In this document: positions 1-8,034 of the stretch, piece by piece
Layout: every line of letters begins with the position of its first letter
How positions within the stretch are numbered: position 1 is the first letter of the stretch
Assembly: GCA_964635575.1 (NCBI GenBank)
Contig: CAZWNY010000052.1
Coordinates: forward strand, 1-13,567
DNA: 13,567 nt
Source of the DNA: GCA-2733415 sp964635575
Lineage (GTDB): Bacteria; Bacteroidota; Bacteroidia; Flavobacteriales; Flavobacteriaceae
Reading direction: 5' to 3'
Program-made: the position numbers and the translations under genes
Notes under the pieces: model-generated
The model's input: only the letters and a program-made list of their open reading frames with translations
Database searches by the model: none
Told to the model about the DNA's origin: nothing

Positions 1-1
1 T

Positions 2-541
2 TGGATGCGTTTAAAAGATTTCTTAAAAGAAAACTTAGAATTAGACAGAGATGATGTTTTTAAAGTAGATTGTAAAGAAAATTTCTCTTTTTTCAATACA
101 GATGAAGTACATAAAGAGAAAATCATGGAGTTTTTCCAAGACTTTAAAGTAGATGGTCGATTTGTAAATGTTGAAGTTTCTACCACTTCTGGCGGCGGCG
201 ATGGCGGAAGAGATCGTGGAAGACGTAAAAGTAGCGGAGGCGGAAGAAGAAATGATTCTGGCGGTAGTTTTAGAGGCAGAAGAAATGATTCTGGTGGCGG
301 AGATAGAAGACGCAGCAGTGGCGGAGATCGTGACAGAGGAAATAGCGGCGGGTTTAGAAGCAGACGTAGTAACGATAGTGACAATGGAGGTTTTCGAAGC
401 AGACGTAGTGAAGGTAGTGGCGACCGAGGAGGTTTTAATAAAGAATCATCTGATAGACCAGACCGATCTAGTAGAGATTCTGGAAGTAGCGACAGAAAAA
501 GAGCTACTTTTGAAGGAAGACGATCTAGAAGAAGTGAATAA
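2..541 (+). CDS. DEAD-box ATP-dependent RNA helicase, C-terminal part (5' end outside window)
   Basis: The frame is open to the window edge (codon 2-4 is Trp), so the ATG at position 5 is probably internal and the ATPase core lies upstream. The first 60 or so visible residues (RLKDFLKENLEL, then DDVFKVDCKENFSFFN, then KVDGRFVNVEV) fit the DbpA-type RNA-binding domain that ends many DEAD-box helicases of Bacteroidota. The remaining 118 residues are a low-complexity tail of Gly, Arg, Ser, Asp and Asn with repeated RRNDSGG and GGFRSRRS units, typical of unstructured RNA-binding RGG-like tails. The expected role is ATP-driven remodelling of structured RNA in the cytoplasm (ribosome assembly, mRNA decay or cold adaptation). 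The tail is richer in G+C than its surroundings because of Gly and Arg codons. A strong terminator follows 15 bases after the stop. The helicase assignment rests on the C-terminal domain alone, since none of the Q, DEAD or HRIGR motifs is visible. Confidence 0.8.
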   Translation, partial: WMRLKDFLKENLELDRDDVFKVDCKENFSFFNTDEVHKEKIMEFFQDFKVDGRFVNVEVSTTSGGGDGGRDRGRRKSSGGGRRNDSGGSFRGRRNDSGGGDRRRSSGGDRDRGNSGGFRSRRSNDSDNGGFRSRRSEGSGDRGGFNKESSDRPDRSSRDSGSSDRKRATFEGRRSRRSE

Positions 542-555
542 AACTTGTTAATTAA

Positions 556-591
556 AAACTAAAAAAAGTGCAAAAGCACTTTTTTTAGTTT
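556..591 (+). terminator. Rho-independent terminator of the helicase gene
   Basis: A perfect 16-bp inverted repeat (arms 556-571 and 576-591) encloses the loop AAAA. The inner stem is AGTGC/GCACT and the right arm contains seven consecutive T. The A-tract on the left makes it potentially bidirectional. It lies 15 bases after the helicase stop and 28 bases before the next start codon, so it separates the two genes. Confidence 0.9.
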
Positions 592-618
592 AACTTAGAT
601 TTCTTAAATATATTTAAA

Positions 619-1374
619 TTGAAAACAAAATACCTTACTTTTTTCCTATTCATTTTTAGTGCTTTTATTTTTGCGCAAAAAACTCATGTTATACAAGGAA
701 ACATTGTAGACCTTAGAGGTGAAGCTTTAGAAAACGTACATGTTACTAACTTAAATAAGGTAATTGGTAGTATTACTTCTAAAAAAGGAGTTTTTAATAT
801 TAAAGCAGCAGTAAATGACACTCTTCACTTTTCGATATTAGGCTTTAAGTCTATCAAAATTAAAGTAACTAATGACTGGGTAAAGTTTGGAGGCAACACC
901 ATTGAGCTTACCGAAAGCGCATACGCACTTGAAGAGGTTTTTATTTACCCTCATAAACTAACAGGCTATTTAGCTATTGATGTTAAATACATACCTATTA
1001 ACGTAGCAAAACGTTATAGTATTTCAGGCTTATCTAAAGGATATGAATCTGGAAAAAAAGGTCCTAGTGGAATTAATCGAGTACTTAGTGCTATTTTTAA
1101 CCCTGCCGATTTATTGTACAAAGCATTTAGCAAAAAAGGAACGCAAATGCGCAAGTTGCGTGAAATGAAAAAGCAAGAAAACATTAGAAAAATTTTATCT
1201 CAAAAATTTGATAGAGAATTATTGTGTGCTTTTTTACAAATAGACATTAGTGAACTAGAAGATATTTTAGGACAATGTAACTACTCTGAAAAATTTATTA
1301 AAACAGCGAATGATCTTCAAGTTTTAGATGCTATTAATAGCTGTTATCAGGAATATAAAATTTTAAAACGATAA
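619..1374 (+). CDS. Exported CarboxypepD_reg-like domain protein
   Basis: This is a 251-residue protein beginning at TTG. No ATG fits in frame near the signal peptide, and translation from TTG gives a complete one (MKTKYLTFF, hydrophobic core, cleavage probably after FIFAQ at about residue 20). Residues about 24-105 match the carboxypeptidase-regulatory-like beta-sandwich that Bacteroidota put at the N-terminus of TonB-dependent receptors and small envelope proteins: VIQGNIVD, then a GEALENVHV-type stretch, SKKGVFNI, DTLHFSILGF and LEEVFIY. Residues 106-251 are basic and helical, with NPADLLYKAFSKKG followed by a K/R-rich segment, and carry no enzyme motif I recognise. It ends without a transmembrane barrel, so it is not a receptor. 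The probable location is the periplasm or cell surface and its function is unknown. No strong Shine-Dalgarno is visible. TAACTTAG at 591-598 (7 of 8 matches to TAnnTTTG) overlaps the end of the upstream terminator and could be its -7 element. Confidence 0.85.
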   Translation: MKTKYLTFFLFIFSAFIFAQKTHVIQGNIVDLRGEALENVHVTNLNKVIGSITSKKGVFNIKAAVNDTLHFSILGFKSIKIKVTNDWVKFGGNTIELTESAYALEEVFIYPHKLTGYLAIDVKYIPINVAKRYSISGLSKGYESGKKGPSGINRVLSAIFNPADLLYKAFSKKGTQMRKLREMKKQENIRKILSQKFDRELLCAFLQIDISELEDILGQCNYSEKFIKTANDLQVLDAINSCYQEYKILKR

Positions 1375-1606
1375 TTTCTTTTAAAATTAATACAAACTAA
1401 ACGTATTTTTTAAAACCATACCCAAAAACAACCTCATTAATACCGAAACAGTTTTTCATCTTCTGTCGGACGACAATTTTTAGCCAGTAGGTTTACATTG
1501 ACACCTTAACGCTTACTTAGCCGTAAAATATCATTTATAATTATTGTTTTATGTAAAAAACAATAATAAAATAAAAAATAACAGGTTATAACAATCATTA
1601 TCTACT

Positions 1607-1614
1607 TATCTTTG
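1607..1614 (+). promoter_or_regulatory. Candidate distal -7 promoter element (TATCTTTG) for pgpH
   Basis: An exact match to the Bacteroidota -7 consensus TAnnTTTG, about 140 bases before the pgpH start. The -33 TTG element is not clear at the usual 19-21 base spacing (the sequence there is GGTTAT), so the call is tentative. Confidence 0.35.
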
Positions 1615-1680
1615 TTTAACCTCTTAATGCGTCTGATTTATCAGTCTCATGTATCGAAAGCGCTTTAATTTTGAAAACCC

Positions 1681-1688
1681 TATATTTG
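1681..1688 (+). promoter_or_regulatory. Candidate proximal -7 promoter element (TATATTTG) for pgpH
   Basis: An exact TAnnTTTG match 67 bases before the pgpH ATG, which would give a leader of about 60 nucleotides. There is no well-placed TTG at -33 (the nearest TTG lies only 7 bases upstream), so activity would depend on the -7 box. Confidence 0.4.
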
Positions 1689-1755
1689 TAATAGGTCAAA
1701 TATTATTTAACAAGAAAGTTGCATTTATATTCTGGATCCAGCACTATTTATTTTT

Positions 1756-3801
1756 ATGAAAAAACTACTTCATCGTATTTACAACCATCAATCTACCATA
1801 TATAAAGTATTTTTATTTATACTCTCGGTAGTTTTTATTGTCTACCTTTTCCCAAAAGGAGGCTCTTTTAAATATGATTTTGACAAAGGTAACGTTTGGC
1901 TACATGACAATTTTTATGCTCCTTTTGACTTTGCAATTGAAAAAACTCCGAAACAAATTCAACTTGAAAAAAAAGCACTAAAAGAAACCTTACCAATCTA
2001 TTTTAACGTAAATAATGTAATTAAAAAAGAAGTTTCTGTTGATATTTTAACTAACTTTTCAAATAATTTTAATGATTCTATTCGTGTAAAAAAAGATCTC
2101 TTCAAAATCATAAAAAAAATAACCAGTACAATATACAATACAGGATTATTAGCTGAAGATTTACAAATACCACCTGAAAAAGAAGTTATCTTAAAAAACA
2201 ACACATCAAAAAACGCAATAAAACTTACATTTTCTAAACTCGTAAAAACAGAAGATATTGGTACACTTATTAATCAATCATTAAAAGACTCAATATATGT
2301 GCCTTATAAAAATAAAATTACATCATTTTTATACAAAACCTTAAAGCCTAACGTAAAGCTAGATCAACAATTTACAAACAGAAACTACCAACAGGAGGTT
2401 TCTGAAATTTTACCTAGCATTGGTTTAGTGCATAAAAATGCAATTATTATTTCTAAAGGAGAAGTGGTTGAAGGCGATAAACTTCAAAAACTACGCTCTT
2501 TAAGAAGTATTTACATGTCACAAGTTTGGAGTAAATCTAATTACAATTGGATTGTTTTTGGTTATACCATATTGGTAGTTTTAGCATTATTAATGCTAAT
2601 TTTATTTTTAAAAAAATACCGCCTTTCTATATTTGAAAATAACACAAAGTTTACTTTTATTTTATTTAATATCGTGTTAATGGTTTTTATAACTACTTTA
2701 CTAATTAAATACCAGGTAACTTACTTGTATGTGGTACCAATTTGTATTTTACCTTTAATTTTAAAAGCTTTTTTTGATGCTCGTTTAGGGCTATTTGTTC
2801 ATGTTATTACCGTTTTATTATTAGGTTTTGTAGTACCAAATAGTTTTGAATATATGTTTTTACAAATTATAGCTGGTATTATAACTGTTTTAACGATTTC
2901 CGAACTGTATAAAAGAGCAAATTTATTTATTTCGGTAGCACAAATAACACTTGTATATATAGTTGCCTATTTTTCATTTTATATTATACAAGAAGGTAGT
3001 GTTGTAGATTTAGAATGGGAAGTTTTTGGTATTTTTATACTAGGAGGTTTGGCTACATTATTTGTACAACCATTAATCTATATATATGAAAAACTGTTCG
3101 GTTTAGTATCCGATGTATCTTTATTAGAACTGTCAGACACCAACTCCAAACTCTTAAAATTATTGGCAGATGAAGCTCCAGGCACCTTTCATCATTCATT
3201 AAGTGTTGCTAATTTAGCAGAATCCGTTGCTAATGAAATTGGTGCGAATGCAATGCTAGTTCGAGTAGGAGGTTTATATCATGATATTGGTAAAATGAGT
3301 AACCCTACTTACTTTATAGAAAACCAAAGTAATAATATTAACCCACATAATGAGTTAGACCCGAAAGAAAGCGCTAAGATAATTATAGATCATGTTATTA
3401 ACGGAATTGAAATTGCTAAAAAACATAACTTACCTGATCGGGTTATTGATTTTATACGCACCCATCATGGTACAAGTTTAGTATATTATTTTTATAAACA
3501 GGCGAAAGAAAATGACCCTACTGTAAATCGTGAAAATTTTCAATATCCAGGCCCCAAACCTTTTTCAAAAGAAACTGCAATTTTAATGATATGTGATAGT
3601 ATAGAGGCTGCATCTAAAAGCATAAAAAACCCAAATTATACCAAAATTAATGTTTTTATAGAGCAAATTATAGAAAATCAAAAAAATGATGGACAGTTTT
3701 TAAATGCAAATATTACGTTTAAAGAAATTGAAATTATTAAAAAAGTATTAAAACGTAAATTGTTAAATATTTACCATGTTCGTATAGAGTATCCTGATTA
3801 G
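1756..3801 (+). CDS. pgpH: 7TM-HD family phosphohydrolase, PgpH-type cyclic-di-AMP phosphodiesterase
   Basis: This 681-residue membrane protein has the full architecture of the 7TMR-HD family. One N-terminal membrane segment (about 17-32) is followed by a large extracytoplasmic domain (about 35-260, 7TM-7TMR_HDED type), a bundle of membrane helices (about 264-445), and a cytoplasmic HD phosphohydrolase domain. Metal and catalytic residues are visible: H480 in GTFHHS, H509-D510 in LYHDIGKM, H546 in IIDHVING, H570-H571 in RTHHGT, and D614 in MICDSIEAAS. The segment PGPKPFSKE before the last motif is also characteristic of the family. Characterised members hydrolyse the second messenger c-di-AMP to pApA, linking it to osmotic and wall homeostasis. 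Activity here is inferred from homology, and no diadenylate cyclase is in the window. The length is normal and the start ATG directly precedes a typical basic N-terminus. It is probably a single-gene unit, convergent with the glycosyltransferase gene. Confidence 0.92.
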   Translation: MKKLLHRIYNHQSTIYKVFLFILSVVFIVYLFPKGGSFKYDFDKGNVWLHDNFYAPFDFAIEKTPKQIQLEKKALKETLPIYFNVNNVIKKEVSVDILTNFSNNFNDSIRVKKDLFKIIKKITSTIYNTGLLAEDLQIPPEKEVILKNNTSKNAIKLTFSKLVKTEDIGTLINQSLKDSIYVPYKNKITSFLYKTLKPNVKLDQQFTNRNYQQEVSEILPSIGLVHKNAIIISKGEVVEGDKLQKLRSLRSIYMSQVWSKSNYNWIVFGYTILVVLALLMLILFLKKYRLSIFENNTKFTFILFNIVLMVFITTLLIKYQVTYLYVVPICILPLILKAFFDARLGLFVHVITVLLLGFVVPNSFEYMFLQIIAGIITVLTISELYKRANLFISVAQITLVYIVAYFSFYIIQEGSVVDLEWEVFGIFILGGLATLFVQPLIYIYEKLFGLVSDVSLLELSDTNSKLLKLLADEAPGTFHHSLSVANLAESVANEIGANAMLVRVGGLYHDIGKMSNPTYFIENQSNNINPHNELDPKESAKIIIDHVINGIEIAKKHNLPDRVIDFIRTHHGTSLVYYFYKQAKENDPTVNRENFQYPGPKPFSKETAILMICDSIEAASKSIKNPNYTKINVFIEQIIENQKNDGQFLNANITFKEIEIIKKVLKRKLLNIYHVRIEYPD

Positions 3802-3819
3802 TTTTTGATGTGTTTCTTT

Positions 3820-3838
3820 ATATTTAATTAATAAATAT
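3820..3838 (+). terminator. Weak AT-only hairpin after pgpH
   Basis: ATATTTA (3820-3826) and TAAATAT (3832-3838) form a 7-bp stem around ATTAA, followed by TTTTC, 19 bases after the pgpH stop. There are no G-C pairs, so it is a poor intrinsic terminator, but it is the only hairpin seen between the two convergent genes. Confidence 0.3.
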
Positions 3839-4017
3839 TTTCAATTACAAACATTAAAATAAAGGTTAACAACAAAATTTTATTAGCGCTTAAAAATAAT
3901 TAACTAGCAATACTCATTATATAAAAATTTAGAAAAAGAGCGTCTAAAACTACAATTTCCAACTTGGATTCAAGATGAACATTTAAATATAAAATCAATT
4001 TTGTTTATTGCTAAAAA

Positions 4018-5301
4018 CTATTTATTAATTAACAAAGATAATTGCTCCGTTAATTGCTTACGATGATACTTTTGAATACCTATTGCTGAAACCTGTAAGT
4101 TTTTATTTTTGTACGATTTATAATGTGCTAAAATAATAGTTTTTATGTTTTCTTTTTCCGAAGAATGATAACTAAACACATTGCCTGTATTGGTTTCTTT
4201 AATAATCGCTTTAAAATCGGCATCTTGATGCCCAAAACCTAATATTGGTCGATTACTTTGTATATATTCAAATATTTTACCCGGTATAATACATTTTGTT
4301 GCTTCACTATCAATTTCAATTAACAACAATAATTGCGATTTTTGTTGTTGTAATTGCGCTTCTTTATGTGGTAAATATCCTTTTATATTTAAACTACTTT
4401 GCAATCCTGCTTTTTGTATACTTTGCAAAACCTCATGACTTATTGTACCGATAAGTTTTAGTTCAAAATCGGATTTAAAACTCGTATTTTCCTTACCTAT
4501 TTCTGCTAAAACTTCCCATAAAACCTTTGGATTTCTCGCTGCTAATAAAGACCCTATATGTGATAATGTAAACTTTTTATCTAACGTTACCTTCTTAATT
4601 TCAACATCATCAAAACCATTAGTAATTACGGTTATGGGCTGTTTTGTAATTTGCTGAAACTCTATTTTTGTGGTTGGACTAGTTACCAAAATTTCAGTAG
4701 CTGTATTTAGCACTTTCGATTCTAATTGTTTGTGTTTTTGTTTCGATTTCTTGGTTAATTTTAATTTATCATGGTATCCAATAGTTGTCCATGGATCTCT
4801 AAAATCGGCTATCCATTTAATCGATAGTTGTTCTTGTAATTTTAACCCTATTAAATGCACACTATGTGGCGGGCCTGTTGTAATGATAGTTTGTATATTA
4901 TTATTTTTTATATATTTCTGTAAATAATTAACTGATGGTTGCACCCAATATTTACGTGCATCAGGTATAAAATAATTGCCACGAATATATAATAATATTT
5001 TTGCAATTAACGATTGTTTTTTGGTGTTGATAATACCTGAAGCTATCGTTTTTGTTTCTTTTTTTGAAAATATAGATGCGTATTTGTACGGTTCAAAAAT
5101 GGGCTGTTTAATAATTTCTAATTTAGAAGAAATTGCTGTTATTAAATTTTTATCTATTAAAGGATAATTCGGGTTTTCTGGACAATATACAATAGGTTGT
5201 ACACCATATTTTGGCAAGTATTTTACAAACTTTAACCAACGTTGTACTCCAGGACCACCTGATGGCGCCCAATAATAGGTTATAACGAGTACTTTTTTCA
5301 T
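4018..5301 (-). CDS. Glycosyltransferase, GT4-like (GT-B fold)
   Basis: This 427-residue protein has no signal peptide or membrane segment. The N-terminus MKKVLVITYYWAPSGGPGVQ, with RWLKF right after it, is the acceptor-domain start seen in Bacteroidota family-4 glycosyltransferases, where the glycine-rich loop lies after strand 1. Other conserved spots are TTGPPHS (141-147), IADFRDPW (164-171), ITNGFDD (226-232) and SHIGSLLAARNP (247-258). The nucleotide-sugar donor site is at PGKIFEYIQSNRPILGFG (340-357), in which E345 takes the place of the retaining-GT glutamate. It probably transfers a sugar from an NDP- or GDP-sugar to a lipid-linked or surface glycan at the cytoplasmic face. Donor and acceptor cannot be read from sequence. 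It is the last gene of a three-gene operon, starting 27 bases after the YfhO stop, and it converges with pgpH. Confidence 0.88.
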   Translation of the reverse strand: MKKVLVITYYWAPSGGPGVQRWLKFVKYLPKYGVQPIVYCPENPNYPLIDKNLITAISSKLEIIKQPIFEPYKYASIFSKKETKTIASGIINTKKQSLIAKILLYIRGNYFIPDARKYWVQPSVNYLQKYIKNNNIQTIITTGPPHSVHLIGLKLQEQLSIKWIADFRDPWTTIGYHDKLKLTKKSKQKHKQLESKVLNTATEILVTSPTTKIEFQQITKQPITVITNGFDDVEIKKVTLDKKFTLSHIGSLLAARNPKVLWEVLAEIGKENTSFKSDFELKLIGTISHEVLQSIQKAGLQSSLNIKGYLPHKEAQLQQQKSQLLLLIEIDSEATKCIIPGKIFEYIQSNRPILGFGHQDADFKAIIKETNTGNVFSYHSSEKENIKTIILAHYKSYKNKNLQVSAIGIQKYHRKQLTEQLSLLINK

Positions 5302-5328
5302 AATTTATTCGCTGTAAAACAAACGTTT

Positions 5329-7737
5329 TTATTTCTTTTTTTTCATTTCAAAAAATAAACCAAGAAATATCAACACTAATAATAGTACGGAACTTGCTAA
5401 GGCAATTTTACTTCCTTTTTGTATTACTTGCGGATCAAATATAAAAGTTATTTGATGTTTTCCTTTTGGGATATGCAAACCTCTTAATGCATAATTTACA
5501 CGTTGTATTGTTGTTTCTTTACCATTAATAGTTGCTTTCCAACCATCTTTGTAATACATTTCTGAAAACACTAAAAAACCATCGTTTGTATTGTTAGTTT
5601 CATATATTAAATGATTGGGCTTATAACTTTTTAATACTACGGTTGCTAAAGAGTCTACTTTAAAATTCTGATTGGTTGTGTTTATTGCTACTGCTTCTTC
5701 TTTTAAGTTGAGCTTATCTAATGCTAAAATTTCTTCATTTTCAGTACTTACGGATTTTAGTGTTTTAATAAACCAAGCGTTTCCGTTTACATACGGATTT
5801 ATTAATGCTACTTTTCGTCCTTTACTTTCCTGAATTATATATTTTATATTCAGCATATTTACTACGCTAATTTTATTTTTAGAGATGTAAAATTCATATA
5901 AATCGGCAGCACGTTTAGGTTTTGCTCCATGATAACCTCCAAAAGCATTATGGAAATAAGAAGCTCTTGCACTGTTAAACGGGTTCCCACTTAAATCTAA
6001 CACTCTAAAATGAGTATCATCTTTTAAAATATCAGTATCTGCTTGTGAAGCTCTAAATGGAGTGTTTATCTCTATTTTATTTACAAAACTTTCATTGTTT
6101 ACATAACGTTTATTAACGCTTACCAAATCAAAAACTAACAAGCATCCTATAACAAGTAATAATGCATTTTCTTTTAATTTTTCTTTAAGATATAACCATA
6201 ATGCTATTGCTGTTCCTGTTACAAATGCAATTGTTCGGAATACATCATTGGTAAATAATTGTTCTCGTTGTTGTTTTATGGCGTTTATAAAATCGGGTCC
6301 ATAACTTTCTATTAATTTACCATCTCTTGGACTTACAAAATCAAAAACACTTCCTTTTAACAGGTATAATAATACGCCTAAACCAGCTGTTATGGCAACT
6401 GTATATTTTAATGCTTTTATTTTTTCTTCTTTTTGTTCGTAATTTTGCACAAATCGATACAATCCAACAATAGCAAATAACGGCACTATTAATTCAATAA
6501 TTACTTGAATGGAACTTACTGCTCTAAATTTGTTATACAACGGCACATAATCGATAAAAAAATTGGTTAATATGCTAAAGTTTTTACCCCAAGACAAAAG
6601 TAGCACTAAAACACCTCCTGCAATTACCCAACGTTTCATGCGTCCCTTTACTAAAAACAATGCCAATACAAACAGAAAAATTACTACAGCACCAACATAT
6701 GCAGGTGCAGCAACATAACTTTGGTTTCCCCAATACATTAATTGTCCAGAAAACGCTTGTGCTTCTGGAGTGGAAATTTTAAACATTCGTTGCATTTGTT
6801 TTACTGAAACGGCATCTTTTGCAATCGGTTCGTTATTAGAACCTCCATATAAACGAGGTACAAATACGTTTAAACTCTCTCCTATTCCATAACTATATTC
6901 GGTAATATAATTTTTATCTAAACCATTAGTTTGTGCTTTTGGCGTTCCGTTGGCATTTATGGTTAAATTACTATTGCTACGAGTACTTGTTTTTGCATAT
7001 TCTGAGGTTGTCATTAAATGAGTAGCGTTTAATCCTAACGCTAAAACTACTGCAACACTTAATATGATTACCGATTTTAAAAAATGAGGTAGTTGTTTGT
7101 TTTTAAATGCTTCTATTAAATATACAATACCAATAATGAGTACTAAAATTAATAAATAATACGTCATTTGAAGATGATTCGCATTTAACTCTAAACCCAT
7201 TGCGAGTGCAGTTAGTAAAAATCCGAAGACATATCTTTTCTGAAAAACTAAAAAAATTCCGGCTAATACTAAAGGCATATATGCAATAGCGTGTGCTTTT
7301 GCGTTATGTCCTACTCCTAAAATGATGATTAAATAGGTTGAAAAACCAAATGCTAAGCTACCTAATAGGGCAAACTTCCAATCCATTTTTAAAACTAATA
7401 ACAATACGTAAAAACAGATAAAATACAGAAAAACATAATCTGCAGGACGTGGTAAAAACCGAATTAACTTATCTAATTTTTTAATATAGTTATGTGGATA
7501 TTGAGCTCCTAATTGATAGGTTGGCATACCGCCAAAAGCCGCATCATTCCAATACGTTGGTGTTGTTGCAGTTTTATTAAAATCTTTAAACTGTTTAGAC
7601 ATTCCAATATATTGCGCAATGTCTGATTGTTTAATTTGTTTGCCCTGCAATACAGGGGAAAAATAAATTATAGATGTTACTATAAATGCAAAAACAACCA
7701 ATACATGCGGTACTATTTTTTTAAATTTAAATTTCAT
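5329..7737 (-). CDS. YfhO family multi-pass membrane protein (putative GT-C glycosyltransferase)
   Basis: This 802-residue protein has about a dozen hydrophobic segments in its first 540 residues, an extracytoplasmic C-terminal domain (about 550-770) and a last membrane helix (about 778-796) ending in MKKKK. The family signature is clear. The acidic motif QSDIAQY (D39) follows the first helix, as expected for the catalytic Asp of GT-C enzymes, and other marks are NDAAFGGMPTYQ (64-75), GVGHNAKAHA (141-150), LELNANHLQMTYY (182-194), FVPRLYGG (292-299) and, late, YYKDGWKATINGK. Bacillus YfhO is needed to glycosylate lipoteichoic acid. Bacteroidota homologues are not characterised, so transfer of a lipid-linked sugar to an envelope acceptor is an inference. 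The start ATG lies 2 bases after the DUF4834 stop, which strongly suggests translational coupling, and the following glycosyltransferase could supply or extend its substrate. Confidence 0.9.
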   Translation of the reverse strand: MKFKFKKIVPHVLVVFAFIVTSIIYFSPVLQGKQIKQSDIAQYIGMSKQFKDFNKTATTPTYWNDAAFGGMPTYQLGAQYPHNYIKKLDKLIRFLPRPADYVFLYFICFYVLLLVLKMDWKFALLGSLAFGFSTYLIIILGVGHNAKAHAIAYMPLVLAGIFLVFQKRYVFGFLLTALAMGLELNANHLQMTYYLLILVLIIGIVYLIEAFKNKQLPHFLKSVIILSVAVVLALGLNATHLMTTSEYAKTSTRSNSNLTINANGTPKAQTNGLDKNYITEYSYGIGESLNVFVPRLYGGSNNEPIAKDAVSVKQMQRMFKISTPEAQAFSGQLMYWGNQSYVAAPAYVGAVVIFLFVLALFLVKGRMKRWVIAGGVLVLLLSWGKNFSILTNFFIDYVPLYNKFRAVSSIQVIIELIVPLFAIVGLYRFVQNYEQKEEKIKALKYTVAITAGLGVLLYLLKGSVFDFVSPRDGKLIESYGPDFINAIKQQREQLFTNDVFRTIAFVTGTAIALWLYLKEKLKENALLLVIGCLLVFDLVSVNKRYVNNESFVNKIEINTPFRASQADTDILKDDTHFRVLDLSGNPFNSARASYFHNAFGGYHGAKPKRAADLYEFYISKNKISVVNMLNIKYIIQESKGRKVALINPYVNGNAWFIKTLKSVSTENEEILALDKLNLKEEAVAINTTNQNFKVDSLATVVLKSYKPNHLIYETNNTNDGFLVFSEMYYKDGWKATINGKETTIQRVNYALRGLHIPKGKHQITFIFDPQVIQKGSKIALASSVLLLVLIFLGLFFEMKKKK

Positions 7738-7739
7738 AT

Positions 7740-8006
7740 TTATTGGTCTATTTCTTCAAAATCAATATATTCTCCTATTTTTTTCTTTTCCTTTGGATTT
7801 TTATTCTTAATAGTCGTTTTATCTTCTTGGTGCGTTTGGCTTTGATTATTCCCAAATTGCTCTTTCATTTTTTGTTCCATTTTATTAGCTGCATACCTCA
7901 TTAAATAAGGCGCGACTAATCGCATTATAAATTTAGCAATATAATAGATGGCTATTAAGATTAGTATGGTGCGTAAAATTCCTGTAAAAGACGCTTGATA
8001 AATCAT
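7740..8006 (-). CDS. DUF4834 family small membrane protein
   Basis: An 88-residue protein with one membrane helix near the N-terminus (about residues 9-27, ILRTILILIAIYYIAKFIM), a basic amphipathic stretch (MRYAANKMEQKMKEQF), a hydrophilic linker and a conserved acidic end, KKIGEYIDFEEIDQ. This layout matches DUF4834, a family known from Flavobacteriaceae without assigned function. I chose the ATG at 8006: an AAGGAA ribosome-binding site sits 6 bases upstream, and the preceding in-frame TTG at 8021 would place that site inside the gene. It is the first gene of the operon with the YfhO protein and the glycosyltransferase. The single helix with a cytoplasmic tail could suit a small scaffold for its partners, but that is a guess. 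Confidence 0.85.
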   Translation of the reverse strand: MIYQASFTGILRTILILIAIYYIAKFIMRLVAPYLMRYAANKMEQKMKEQFGNNQSQTHQEDKTTIKNKNPKEKKKIGEYIDFEEIDQ

Positions 8007-8012
8007 AATGTA

Positions 8013-8018
8013 TTCCTT
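8013..8018 (-). promoter_or_regulatory. Ribosome-binding site AAGGAA deciding the DUF4834 start
   Basis: AAGGAA on the minus strand, 6 bases before the ATG at 8006. It is notable because most genes in this window show no clear Shine-Dalgarno, and it rules against the upstream TTG start. Confidence 0.6.
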
Positions 8019-8034
8019 CAATAAATTAGGTTTA

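Larger units (their letters stand above)
1375..1755. other. Intergenic gap between the CarboxypepD_reg-like gene and pgpH
   Basis: These 381 bases hold no convincing gene. Visible elements are an AT-only hairpin at 1540-1567 (11-bp stem ATTATTGTTTT/AAAACAATAAT, no T-tract after it), a short inverted repeat TGTCG-GA-CGACA near 1465-1477, and two exact TAnnTTTG sequences at 1607-1614 and 1681-1688 pointing to pgpH. All frames are broken by stops every few codons. No tRNA or known riboswitch fold was recognised. Confidence 0.6.

Noticed and set aside
168..551. 127-codon open frame on the + strand within the helicase tail
   Set aside because: It is a shadow of the repetitive GGN/GAN/AGA codons of the real frame. 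Its Glu/Val/Ala-rich product has no domain, and its end falls into the terminator region.
1540..1567. 11-bp AT-only hairpin as a terminator of the CarboxypepD_reg-like gene
   Set aside because: It lies 166 bases after the stop, has a single G-C pair and is followed by an A-rich, not a T-rich, sequence.
4670..5167. Two open frames on the + strand (4670-4927 and 4976-5167)
   Set aside because: Both are antisense to the well-supported glycosyltransferase gene and their products have no recognisable features.
8007..8021. TTG at 8021 as the DUF4834 start
   Set aside because: It would place the AAGGAA ribosome-binding site inside the coding region. The ATG at 8006 fits the family start and the site spacing.
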